Below, piece after piece: positions 22,879-32,105 of a stretch of DNA of 64,000 bases; within the stretch, counting starts at the first letter, position 1; each line of letters opens with the position of its first letter. The translations under genes were made by a program, and so were the position numbers. The DNA comes from Hygrocybe punicea (lineage: Eukaryota > Basidiomycota > Agaricomycetes > Agaricales > Hygrophoraceae). Location of the stretch: NCBI GenBank assembly GCA_963556145.1, contig OY744469.1, positions 4,498,767 to 4,562,766 of the forward strand. The letters are read 5' to 3'. The notes under the pieces were generated by a model, which did no database searches, was not told the origin of the DNA, and saw only the letters and a list, made by a program, of their open reading frames with translations.

Positions 22879-25800
22879 TTAATCGTCGTCGGGTGAGGAG
22901 TCTATGGAGGGCGGGTACGTCGGATCATCAAGATCGTTTGAGTCGGTATCGTCGGCATCGGGGTATTGTAAGAAGTCGTCCAACGGTATCGATATTTTTG
23001 AGCGGGCGTGGTAGGGTACGACTCGGAAAGCGGCAAATCGAGATTTAGAAACCGCACCGTCGAGTTCGGCGAGTATGTAGGATCCGCCTTCTGTTTTCCT
23101 GACGACAACCATGGGTCCAAAGTACCGCGGTTTTGCTTTACGATCGAGAGACATTTCGATACGTGAATTTCGGACGAGAACGAGGTTACCGGGTTCGAAG
23201 TCGTAAACTTTGATCGTGTTGGCGTATTTCTGCTCGAATTGCCGGGCGGACGCGAGCCGAGATTTGGTAAGCTTTTCTTTGACCCGATCGAGGTCGGCTT
23301 CTCGTTTACGAAGTTGTCGGGCGCGGATGACTATAAGGTCGGTCGTAGACATCGTATCTTGCGTCGGAACCATGTACGTAGCTTCGGCAAAATCGAATGG
23401 AAAAAGCGGTTCTACTCCGTGTGCGATGTAGTAGGACGAGTATCCGAGGCTTTTGTGTGTCGTGACCCGTTCGGCCCAAAATACGGAGTGGGTTACGGTG
23501 TGCCATTTCTTTTCATCTCCGTCACAACTTTTCATAATGGCCTCCCGGACATCTAGGTGGCGACGCTCAACGGGTCCGTTCGCTTGTGAGTTATAGGGCG
23601 AAATGCGGATGTGGCGGATACCGTAGCGGGAGGCAAGATAGTCGAGCGCTTCTACGAACGGCTTGCCGTTGTCGGTGACGATTTCTTCGAGAGCGCCCCA
23701 ACGGCATAAGATGTCTTCGAACAAGAACGTGCCGATGGTGGAGCCGGTCTCGCGGCGTAACATGCGGAACTCAGGGTAGGCGGACAGGGAGCAACGGGCT
23801 TGGACGATGTATCGATAACCGCCGGATCGTGGCATAAACATTGTGTCGACATACGCTTTACGAAATAGCGAGGCCGGTGTAGCGACGGTGGGCGGAATGT
23901 GATGATAACGCATTTGCCGTACTTGGCACTGATGGCAAGACTGGACGTACCACTTGACGTCGTGGTCGAGGTGCGGCCACCAGAAACGGTCGAGTAGCCG
24001 AGCGCGGACGGAGAATATACCTTTGTGGCCGAGAGAGTCGTGAGCGTCTTTGAGTAACTGAAGCCGGCGGTCGGGCGGTATGACGAGTTTGTGTTTTCCG
24101 TGACGGTCTTTGCGCCAAAGCTTGTTATCGGTGACGAAGAATTCAAGGGCGTATCGTAAGAACAGACGGTATTCTTCGTCCGTGAAGTTCGCGGGTCGGG
24201 TTAGATCTCGTAACCAAGTCTCGACGAGGGCAAGACGAACGTCGGCCGCGCGGGCTTTATCGGATCGCGGTATGTCAGAAACGGCTTCCTGATTTGTGTA
24301 GACGAGGACGGCCGGTAATTTTTGGAGTCGGTCGGCTGTGGCACGGCAGCGGCCGCATACGGCAATCGGCTTAGACGGTATGGGGACGGGTCGGTAGTTG
24401 ACGACTTCCATAAAGAAACCGTAGGAGTGGTCGAGCCAATCGTCGGAGTCGTTGATCTCCTCGGGGTCTTCTGCAGCGCGGGGACGTCGGGAGAGTCCGT
24501 CGGGTGCACCGTGTGCGGAAGCGGGTACGTGAACGAGTCTAAAGTCAAATAAGAGCACGCCGGCTATCCATCGGTTGATCGTTGCATTGGGCTGAATGTC
24601 GGGGTTGTTGAGCATCCCTTTTATGTACTTCGCGTCGACTTCAACGGTGAGGTTGCGGACGCCGATAATGAAAATCCGATAGGCGCGGAGGGCCCTGAAG
24701 AGGCCGTAGAGTTCGAGCTTGGACTGGGAGTATCGGGCTTCGCGTTCGTTCCACGATATTGAACCAAAGCGATTCGGATAGCGCTTTCCGTCGGCCCGGA
24801 TTTGCATAAGAACGAAGCCGACTCCAAGAACGGATGAATCGACGGCGAGAATCACTTCCCATTCACGCGTGTAGTCGATAGCGCGCAGCGCTGGCGACGT
24901 AATGACGGCGTTTTTGAGGTAGTCGACGGCGGTCTCTTCTTCTTCACCAAATTCGAAGGGTATACCTTTGCGGGTAAGGCGGACGAGGGGTCGGGAGTGA
25001 AGCGAGAAGTCCTTGATAAAAATACGCAAGACGCCGCAGATACCGAGAAAGGCGCGAACTTCGGTGAGGTTGGTCGGCAGTGGCCAATCGCGAATCTTCT
25101 GTACTTTGGAGTCGTCGGCTACTCTTCCTTCGTATGTGCATCGGTGGCCAACAACGATGACTGAGGGTCGACACAACTCGAGTTTTTTGCCGTTGAAGGT
25201 ACCGCCGACATAGCGGAAACGCTGGATGACGCGGTTGACACCTTGGAAGTGTTCCCAAATGAAACGTCGGATTGCCGGGTTCTCGGGTATAGTCTCGTAG
25301 GTACCGTCGGGTTGCTCGTAGCGGGTTGGAGGCCCTTTGACGGGAATATCGTCCATATACGGAACGGCAAGATGAGGGATTTCGTCACGGAGGATGTACG
25401 TAGAGTCACCGTGTAAGATCTGCGGGGAATTTGTGTATCCCATAGCAATCCGCGTAAGTCGAAGCGTTCCGAGTGGAGACTGAAAGGTCATATAGTCACG
25501 AGACGAGGGGTGGACGAGGCGTTGGTCGAAAGAGACGAAGAGGTCGAAGGAAGCGTAGCAAGAGTGGCCGCCAAAGGCCTCGGCCAAGTGCTCGGTCATG
25601 GGCGGTACGGCGGGATCGCGGATAGTGACGGCGTTAAGCGGCTGTAGATCGTGGACGATTCGAAGAGACTTCCCGTCCTTTTTCAAAACGCAAAACCAGC
25701 GGGAGCGATATGACGAATTCGAGGGTTCATAGGTACCGGCGTTAATTTTGTCTTTGATGATGCCGATGACTTCGTTAAGGATGCCGGGTGGGATTGGGAT

Positions 25801-26535
25801 ATTGCGATGGACCCACGGGTCGTGCGGTACGGTGGGAATGTGGATCGGCGGGAAGTAGTCCGTATTGAACTGGCCTTTCTCGGATTCGTTCCAGGCGAAG
25901 GCGGCTTCTTGCGTTTTGATGATATGGTGGCCGAGTTTTTCTTCCTCAGGCCAAAGGAATCCATCCGGGTTCATCGGCATCGCGTCGTGTCGTTCCTGGG
26001 TATAGCGGGTGCCGGGTGTAAAGTCGGGCGGGTGAGTCGGGAGCGTGGGTAAATCGGCTAGCGGGTCGCCGGTGATCTCGCGTATGATGCGGTATTCGTC
26101 GGGGAGAGTGGTAGAAATTGGGCGGATACGATCGGCTACCTTCTTATACTTTTTCTTGGTAACGACTCCTTTTAGGTCCCTGGTAGGGGGGGTGGTATAC
26201 GAGATATAAGTAGCGTGTTCAGTAGAGGCTTTGTTACAAATATTCGAAGAGGAAATATGTGACGCAGGAGCGGAGACGGAACAAGACGAAGGAAGGGTAT
26301 CGGTAGTACGTAGCTGATTTTGTACATCGGTCAACAATGAAATGTACTGGGCGGCAGTCTGGGGCTGAGACGAAGAGAAATCTAAATCGATAGAAAAACA
26401 TAAGTCCTCTTCTAGGGGAAACGGCAAAAGGGAAGCATAGTTCGTGGTATAGGTGTGGTCGCTTTCGAGTGGCGGCTTCTCATCTCCCGGTGCGTCCTTT
26501 CCGAGAGGTATCTCCGGGTCCTCGACTTCTAAAAA
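22879..26535 (-). CDS. Gypsy Pol polyprotein of E2 (RT, RNase H, integrase)
   Basis: It is open in the -1 frame from the gag stop at TTTTTAG (26529-26535) to 22879, about 1217 residues, with no ATG near the start. This argues for translation by -1 frameshifting from gag. Roughly, from the frameshift: RT at 230-440 (fingers SSYRSRWFCVLKKDG, FDLFVSFDQ, active site YMDD in VPYMDDIPVKGP), RNase H at 530-660 (LAVDSS, EVDAKY), integrase zinc domain at 785-835 (HDSLGHKG, then CHQC), catalytic core with D in VDTMF, D in VTDNG and E in PVERRH about 34 residues later, and the C-terminal YFGP region. The product would copy the element RNA and insert the cDNA, leaving 4-bp duplications. No lesion was found. 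The antisense gene ends 206 bp away, convergent. Confidence 0.93.
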   Translation of the reverse strand, partial: FLEVEDPEIPLGKDAPGDEKPPLESDHTYTTNYASLLPFPLEEDLCFSIDLDFSSSQPQTAAQYISLLTDVQNQLRTTDTLPSSCSVSAPASHISSSNICNKASTEHATYISYTTPPTRDLKGVVTKKKYKKVADRIRPISTTLPDEYRIIREITGDPLADLPTLPTHPPDFTPGTRYTQERHDAMPMNPDGFLWPEEEKLGHHIIKTQEAAFAWNESEKGQFNTDYFPPIHIPTVPHDPWVHRNIPIPPGILNEVIGIIKDKINAGTYEPSNSSYRSRWFCVLKKDGKSLRIVHDLQPLNAVTIRDPAVPPMTEHLAEAFGGHSCYASFDLFVSFDQRLVHPSSRDYMTFQSPLGTLRLTRIAMGYTNSPQILHGDSTYILRDEIPHLAVPYMDDIPVKGPPTRYEQPDGTYETIPENPAIRRFIWEHFQGVNRVIQRFRYVGGTFNGKKLELCRPSVIVVGHRCTYEGRVADDSKVQKIRDWPLPTNLTEVRAFLGICGVLRIFIKDFSLHSRPLVRLTRKGIPFEFGEEEETAVDYLKNAVITSPALRAIDYTREWEVILAVDSSVLGVGFVLMQIRADGKRYPNRFGSISWNEREARYSQSKLELYGLFRALRAYRIFIIGVRNLTVEVDAKYIKGMLNNPDIQPNATINRWIAGVLLFDFRLVHVPASAHGAPDGLSRRPRAAEDPEEINDSDDWLDHSYGFFMEVVNYRPVPIPSKPIAVCGRCRATADRLQKLPAVLVYTNQEAVSDIPRSDKARAADVRLALVETWLRDLTRPANFTDEEYRLFLRYALEFFVTDNKLWRKDRHGKHKLVIPPDRRLQLLKDAHDSLGHKGIFSVRARLLDRFWWPHLDHDVKWYVQSCHQCQVRQMRYHHIPPTVATPASLFRKAYVDTMFMPRSGGYRYIVQARCSLSAYPEFRMLRRETGSTIGTFLFEDILCRWGALEEIVTDNGKPFVEALDYLASRYGIRHIRISPYNSQANGPVERRHLDVREAIMKSCDGDEKKWHTVTHSVFWAERVTTHKSLGYSSYYIAHGVEPLFPFDFAEATYMVPTQDTMSTTDLIVIRARQLRKREADLDRVKEKLTKSRLASARQFEQKYANTIKVYDFEPGNLVLVRNSRIEMSLDRKAKPRYFGPMVVVRKTEGGSYILAELDGAVSKSRFAAFRVVPYHARSKISIPLDDFLQYPDADDTDSNDLDDPTYPPSIDSSPDDD
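26529..26535 (-). other. Candidate -1 ribosomal frameshift site (TTTTTAG)
   Basis: In gag frame it reads GAT TTT TAG. Slipping back one base pairs TTT on TTT in the P site and replaces the stop by TTA, joining directly to the open pol frame. The same heptamer at the gag stop is present in E0 and E1. No stimulating structure was assessed. Confidence 0.55.
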
Positions 26536-29294
26536 TCCGGCTTTCCGGTGTCGGACCGCTCTCGTCGGTTCTTTTGGTTGTGCTCGATGGTGGGCAAGGT
26601 GACGACGGCGCCGGTGTTTGGATCCGTGATCGTGACCTGTTGTTCTCCGTTTTTATAATCCTTCGTAAGAGCCTCGGAAAGCGTGAAGAACGGGCGGCCG
26701 ATGAGGATCTCGTAGGGGGCGTCGTCGACGACTTGGACTTGGAGGAAAAGATCGACGTCGCCGAAGGTGAATTTTAGGTTGGCGATCCGGCCGAGGGTGT
26801 CGTTGTCGCTTTTATTTGCCGACTGCATCCGCATCTTCATATTTTGGAGACCGTAACCGAGTTTCTCCCAAATATCGCGCCGCATGCCGATGATCATGGA
26901 ACCGTTGTCGAGGACGCACTCGAATACGAATTTGCCGTTGATGAGCGGGTAGACCGCACGGAGAGGGACTGAGTCGCGGCCGACGACGAGCGGGACGTTT
27001 TCCTGACAGTGTTGACAGGCGCGAGTGGGGATTTCGGGTGCGTGAAAGTGGAAGACCTCGACGTTGTTACTCTCGGCGGTGACCTTTTTCGACGTAGTGA
27101 GGTCCTTCATGTGACGGCGGGCGTCGGACGACATGGCTAAAAGTTCTCGCTGCGAAATGCAGACTTGAGAATCGAGCGCGCGGTCGATGACGGACTTGGC
27201 GATACCGGGATCTTCGATGGGGGCTTGGTAGCGGTATTGGGGGTGCGATGCGGGAAGGTTCTGGGGAGTGCGCGGTACAAGGGCGGTCGGCTCGGTCGGC
27301 CGCGTGTTCGAAGGGGGGACTATGGTGATCGGCTGCTCGTTGATAGGTCTGGTCGTTTTCTCGGCGGGTTTCGCGGCGGGGACAGACGTGGAAGTGGTGG
27401 GCAGATTGGGAAACGTTTCTCTAGACTTGCCTTTCGCCTTTGATGGGATCTCTACACCGTCGAATCTAACCCGTTTGCGAAGCCGCTGCACTTCGGCTTC
27501 CAGAACCTTAATTTGTTCGTTGTCGTCGTCGATGTCGGACGTCGTGGACTGAAAGATGTCGGCGTACTCGGTGGTGACCTCTGGTTCGTAGGTGGGTACT
27601 TCGACGGCGGAGACGAAGTTAGCTTTGACGTGAGGCGGCGGGTCGCGTTGGAACGGTTCTGTGGGGTTGCGGGCAGGGGGAGCGCGGTTGCCGGGGTTCT
27701 GTGCGTGCCACGCGTCGAAGCGTTCCCTCATATTTTTGCCGACGATAGCCTTTGGAAGATACATTCCGTTAGGCAACACGATGCGGCCGTGCTCGTTCTT
27801 GCGGCATATCCCGTCTCGAGTGTACTGCTCGCAAATAGGACAATCGCGTATACGATGGAACGGGTCGTCGCAAAAGAGGCAGTTGAAATTGGTGAAACCC
27901 TGTCCCGCGGTGGTCGGCTCAGCCCTATTTGCACACGGCTTTGGGGGGTTGTTGCGTTCGGTGAGGGCTTGCGTGAGGACGGCGAGTTGTTGCGAAACGA
28001 GACGAAATAGGTCGGATACGTTAGGTTCGACCGGTTCCGCTTTAGGAATGACCGGGTCATAGCGAGCGGGTGGCGGGTAGCGGGTGGCGGGTTCCATTGG
28101 AGTCGAGTACCGGATGGCGGCAGGCGACGTTGACGAGAGACGAGAGACGGTGGACGGTTCGGCCGCGGTTCCGGCCAGCAAGAAGTGGGCGCAATTGTGG
28201 AAGTCTTGGAAGTCGTAAGGGTCGCTATGGAAATGGTTCGGCTTTTGGTACTGCAGACGGGTTTTGATGTCCTTTTTAAGCTCGACATGGAAGCCGTTCT
28301 CGTACGCGATGTTGCGTTCTCGGGGAGAGATTCGACCCTTGTCTAAGAGGAATCCCGAGATCCGGATGAACTCGCGGTAATATTCGCCAAGTTCGGCGCG
28401 GGTACGGATACCGTAAGCGGTTTGGGTGTGGGTAAGACGGTCGAGATCCGCCATAGTGTACCGGTGATCGTCTTCCGTACCCGGGTATAGCACGAGTACG
28501 CTCTTTTTGAATGCGGCATAATCGACGCCGGTCGCGCTAGGTAAACTTGCCCAAAGCTCGTAGTCGCTAAGCGACGCGTAGCGCAGACTATGCTTGATGC
28601 GTCCTGCGTCGTCGAGAGCGGCATCGGCAGCAAGTATCTCGACTTCTTCGAAGAAGCGGTTTAAATTGAGCGGGTTCCCGTCGAAGGTCGGGGCCGTGGA
28701 GTGACCGCGAGCGGGCATTTGTCGTGGAGTAACATGGGGAGCGGTAACGTGGGGAGCGGTCGAAGATCCAGAGGTCGAAGTCATTGTGGGTGGAAGAAGC
28801 TGAAATGTCGATGAAGCGGTTGTCGGGTGTACGATGAGCGGGTCGGGTAACGTGGGCGATGACGGCGTGGACGAAGACGAAGACGGGGACGATGTCGATG
28901 ACGGAGTTTTCGATGTCGAGAGCGAAGACGGAGACGATGACGATGACGGAGTTTTCGATGTCGAGAGCGAAGACGTGGACGGGGGTTCTAACGAGGTCGA
29001 AGTCGGGGACGTAGGCGATGCGGGTGTCGAACTGAGATCGGATGAGTCGGGTGTAATGGTAATTATCGGTATATCGACCGATTCGAGACTGTCGGATGAA
29101 AGATATAGGGGGGTGTTTGATCCTGAGACGAGCGGGAGATTGTTATGTCGAGCGAGGTGGTCGGGTACTAGCTGGAAGAAGTCGTCGTCGATTGTCGGGT
29201 CGAAGGCGGCTAAAGAGAGTTCTTGTTGAAGAGTTCTTCGAGGAAGATCTCGAAGACGACGGTCAGAGGGAGGGATACGGGAAGAGGAAGCTAT
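26529..29294 (-). CDS. Gag-protease of E2, probable non-AUG start
   Basis: The frame is open from just after a TAG in the leader to 26529. The first ATG is at 28784 (752 codons remaining), but 170 codons upstream are conserved as protein in family D at 33-34 kb (for example LPLVSGS and DPT...VP-HLA-H). I therefore place the start at ATA 29294-29292, in the context ACCATAGCT, for about 921 residues. The order is a Ser/Thr/Pro-rich N-terminus, capsid from about residue 185 (QMPARGHSTAPTFDGN), zinc knuckle CLFCDDPFHRIRDC, a proline-rich linker, and a protease with LDNGSM (D-N-G in place of the usual D-S/T-G). The product forms particles and matures Pol. It ends in GATTTTTAG, a candidate frameshift site. 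Confidence 0.88.
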   Translation of the reverse strand: MASSSRIPPSDRRLRDLPRRTLQQELSLAAFDPTIDDDFFQLVPDHLARHNNLPLVSGSNTPLYLSSDSLESVDIPIITITPDSSDLSSTPASPTSPTSTSLEPPSTSSLSTSKTPSSSSSPSSLSTSKTPSSTSSPSSSSSTPSSPTLPDPLIVHPTTASSTFQLLPPTMTSTSGSSTAPHVTAPHVTPRQMPARGHSTAPTFDGNPLNLNRFFEEVEILAADAALDDAGRIKHSLRYASLSDYELWASLPSATGVDYAAFKKSVLVLYPGTEDDHRYTMADLDRLTHTQTAYGIRTRAELGEYYREFIRISGFLLDKGRISPRERNIAYENGFHVELKKDIKTRLQYQKPNHFHSDPYDFQDFHNCAHFLLAGTAAEPSTVSRLSSTSPAAIRYSTPMEPATRYPPPARYDPVIPKAEPVEPNVSDLFRLVSQQLAVLTQALTERNNPPKPCANRAEPTTAGQGFTNFNCLFCDDPFHRIRDCPICEQYTRDGICRKNEHGRIVLPNGMYLPKAIVGKNMRERFDAWHAQNPGNRAPPARNPTEPFQRDPPPHVKANFVSAVEVPTYEPEVTTEYADIFQSTTSDIDDDNEQIKVLEAEVQRLRKRVRFDGVEIPSKAKGKSRETFPNLPTTSTSVPAAKPAEKTTRPINEQPITIVPPSNTRPTEPTALVPRTPQNLPASHPQYRYQAPIEDPGIAKSVIDRALDSQVCISQRELLAMSSDARRHMKDLTTSKKVTAESNNVEVFHFHAPEIPTRACQHCQENVPLVVGRDSVPLRAVYPLINGKFVFECVLDNGSMIIGMRRDIWEKLGYGLQNMKMRMQSANKSDNDTLGRIANLKFTFGDVDLFLQVQVVDDAPYEILIGRPFFTLSEALTKDYKNGEQQVTITDPNTGAVVTLPTIEHNQKNRRERSDTGKPDF

Positions 29295-29310
29295 GGTGGT
29301 GCTAGACTAC

Positions 29311-29328
29311 TCCTCGCGGTGGGCTCCA
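29311..29328 (-). other. Primer binding site of E2
   Basis: In element sense it is TGGAGCCCACCGCGAGGA, two bases after the 5' LTR. It is identical to E1 and to the family B site and nearly identical to families C and D. Confidence 0.8.
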
Positions 29329-29330
29329 GA

Positions 29331-30125
29331 TGTAAAGGCGAGGTCGGGGTGGCTGCGGAATAATGATCCTAAGCCTGAGGGGTCAGCGTAGAAGTGACTA
29401 GGAATAGTCTAACAAGCTTCAGTAAGATAATAGGATATAAAAAGTAAGAAGCCGCCGAGTAAACTACTGAGATCTATGGAGACCGATCGAAGCCGACGAG
29501 GCCGACGATGTCGGGTACGGCGGGTCGGGTGTCGGGTGACGAGTAACGTAGAGATAAAGGCGGTAGAACGACGGGGAGGGCGTCGAGGAATCCGACGAGC
29601 AATGTGTGCGATGGAATTTACTGAGAGACTTAATTCTCAGAGAGAGGAAATGGGGGAACTGGTTTCTTATTCTGAGACGGCGCTTGGGCACCGTTTTTAT
29701 ACTACAAATTTGTGTACCTAGATTCGGACGAGAGTCCTCGGCCGATGAGAGGAGACAAAGGAGAATAAAAATGGGGAAGTAGGAAGAGCGTTGCGAGGCG
29801 ACGATGACAGGGAAAATGGGTGGAAGATATGAAAAACCGTAAAAGATGCAATATACTTTACTATATCCCCATAAGGGAGACGCTAGGCGTGAATAAGGCA
29901 AGTCCGATGTCGGGATCCCAGTCCGATGAGATCTATCTTCGATATTTGAAGTTCCGTGAGTTTAGGAGATAGACCGTCCAGGTACGTGAGCGGCCGTGCT
30001 AGTCGGTATGCATCGGGTTGCGTCGGGTTGCGTCGGGTTCGAACGTAGATTGCTAGAGACGTCGGGTTCGAGCGGATTCGCTAGATATCGATGTTACGGC
30101 CTCAGAGGGTCGAGGACCCTCTACA
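29331..30125 (-). repeat. 5' LTR of E2
   Basis: 795 bp, TGTAGAGGG to CTTTACA in element sense. A tandem 10-bp unit (AACCCGACGC) occurs close to its start and a TATA box about 425 bp in. Confidence 0.95.
29694..29701 (-). promoter_or_regulatory. TATA box of the E2 5' LTR
   Basis: TATAAAAA in element sense (within GTAGTATAAAAACGG) is the likely core promoter of the genomic RNA. It is repeated in every family A LTR of the window. Confidence 0.65.
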
Positions 30126-31504
30126 CCGATGGATAGCCAGCGTCCTCCTATTTGATTTCAGACTTGTTCATGTACCCACTTCCACACACGGTGCACCCAA
30201 CAGACTCTCCAGATGCCCCTGCACTGCAGAAGACCCTGAGGAAATTGATGACTCCGATGATTGGCTTGACCACTCCTACAGTTTCTTTATGGAAGTTGTA
30301 AACTACCAACCTGTCCCCATGCCGTCTAAGCCAATTGTGGTATGTGGCCATTGCTGTGCCACTGCTGACCAGCTCCAAGAGTTACTGGCCATCCTCATCT
30401 ACATGAACCAGGAAACTGTTTGACATACCACAATCCGATAAAGCGCATGTAGCCGACGCTCATCTTGCCCTCATCAAGACCTGGTTACGAGATTTAACCT
30501 GACCCGTGAACCTCATGGATGAAGAATACCATCTCTTCCTATGATACTCTCTTGAGTTCTTCATTACTGATAACAAGCTTTGGCGTAAAGACCATCATGG
30601 GAAACACAAGCTCATCATACTGCCCGACTGCCGGCTTCAATTACTCAAAGATGCTCACGACTCCCTCGGCCATAAAGGCATATTCTCTGTCCATGCCCGG
30701 CTACTCGACCGTTTCTGGTGGCCGCACCTTGACCATGACGTTAAGTGGTACGTCCAGTCTTGTCATCAGTGCCAAGTACGGCAAATGCACTATCACCATA
30801 TTCCGTCAACTGTCGCTACACCGGCCTTGCTTTTCCGCAAAGCATACGTCGACACGATGTTTATGCCCCGATCCGGCAGCTACCGATACATTGTTCAAGC
30901 CCGTTGCTCCATGTCCGCTTATCCTGAGTTTCGAATGCTACGCTGCGAGACTGGTTTGACCATTGGCATGTTCCTGTTCCAAGATATCTTATGCCATTGG
31001 GGTGCTCTCGAAGAAATCATTACCAACAATGGCAAGCCCTTCGTGGAAGCACTCGACTACCTTGCATCCCACTATGGTATCTGGCACATCCGCATTTCAC
31101 CGTATAACTCACAAGTGAACGGACCCATCAAGCGTCGTCACCTAGATGTCCGGGAGGCCATTATGAAAAGTTGTGATGGAGATGAAAAGAAATGGCATAC
31201 CGTAACTCACTCCATATTTTGGGCCAAATAGGTCACCACACACAAAAACCTTGGGTACTCGTCCTACTACATCGCACACGGAGTAGAGCCGCTTTTTCCA
31301 TTCAACTTTGCCAAAGCTACATACATGGCTCCAACACAAGATGCGATGTCAACGACCAACCTCATAGTCATCCACGCCCACCAACTTCATAAATGAGAGG
31401 CTGACCTCAATCGGGTCAAAGAAAAACTCACCAAGTCTCAGCTCGCGTCCACCCAACAATTCGAAGAAAAATATGCAAACACGATCAAAACCTTTGATTT
31501 CAAT
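30126..31504 (+). pseudogene. pol of E0, part 2 (RNase H end to integrase)
   Basis: It resumes E0 at RWIASVLLFDFRLVHVP right after E2. It includes the integrase zinc region and core (DTMFMPRSGSYRYI, then ITNNG where E2 has VTDNG, so a catalytic Asp is lost). Stops and shifts occur at about 30420, 30500, 30543, 31229 and 31395. It ends abruptly at 31504 within the codons for a region equal to VYDFEPGN of E2, against a TGTAGAGGG sequence. Confidence 0.88.
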
Positions 31505-32085
31505 GTAGAGGGCAGGGTCCCTCTATATACAAAAACCCAACATATACAACACAACCCAACTCCACACAAAGACCTGTAATGAACCCGATCAAAATATGTA
31601 CCAAAATCCACCAAACCCAGATCCAGACCCAATCCACAACACAGTGCGCCACTCAACCCGATTGTATATGTTCTCATCGCGACGATCATCGACACCGCAA
31701 CACAGTGTGAACATTGGAGTTGTAAAATGAGTGTGGTTGGTGGATGTGAGGGGTTCAAGACGTCAAGTCGACAAATGAGGGTGTGGATCATGGCTGTGCA
31801 AGTTTCCTGAAACAGGAAACGGCCATTGGGTTGGCCGCACGAGAGTGGGTTCGAAGTTGTTAGTGAAACTGAACAATTGTAGTCAGTAAAGAAGAGAAAA
31901 CATTATGAGAATCAAATCCAAATGATAGTGTGATAGTTGGTGATTGGATGTCGGAGCGTTGGGTGTTGAATGTAAAGAGGTTGGGTAATGGGTGTCAGAT
32001 GTGTAGAGTGCTGCGGCAAGGCTTGTTTCAAGATGACAAAAGGAAATGTAGGGCTATGGAATGAATGTGTCTTGACACTGAATTA
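31505..32085. other. Unassigned stretch starting with an LTR-like end
   Basis: The first bases TGTAGAGGGCAGGGTCCCTC look like the start of a gypsy LTR that truncates E0, but no matching end was found. About 31651-31695 recurs inverted at 34547-34592. The C-poor part from 31700 to 32085 lies just inside the family B primer site and is probably the leader of a truncated family B element. No gene is evident. Confidence 0.45.
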
Positions 32086-32103
32086 TCCTCGCGGTGGGCT
32101 CCA
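32086..32103 (-). other. Primer binding site, family B element
   Basis: In element sense it is TGGAGCCCACCGCGAGGA, followed at two bases' distance by the LTR at 32106. It marks that LTR as a 5' LTR with its internal region to the left. Confidence 0.75.
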
Positions 32104-32105
32104 GA

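Larger units (their letters stand above)
20321..30125 (-). mobile_element. E2: intact, very young Ty3/gypsy element, family A (9805 bp)
   Basis: It is flanked by CCGA (20317-20320 and 30126-30129) within E0's RNase H codons, and E0 can be read across the join. The two 795-bp LTRs showed no difference on reading them side by side. Gag-protease and pol are open, the antisense gene is intact, and primer site and TATA box are present. Order in element sense: 5' LTR 29331-30125, primer site, gag-protease 29294-26529, pol to 22879, antisense gene 22672-21285 (transcribed the other way), 3' LTR 21115-20321. It has everything expected of an autonomous copy. Activity itself is inferred. Confidence 0.95.
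4968..31504 (+). mobile_element. E0: old, CpG-depleted Ty3/gypsy element (family A), interrupted by E1 and E2
   Basis: The plus-strand copy of family A consists of a 5' LTR (4968-5742), primer site, and gag-protease and pol pieces at 5743-5814, 15707-20320 and 30126-31504. E1 is inserted in its gag leader and E2 in its RNase H region. Each inserted element is flanked by a 4-bp duplication of E0 sequence, so the joins can be read exactly. Compared with E2 it carries many CG-to-TG/CA changes (Arg to Cys, His, Trp or stop). Its pol breaks off at 31504, and its own antisense gene and 3' LTR are missing. Confidence 0.9.
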
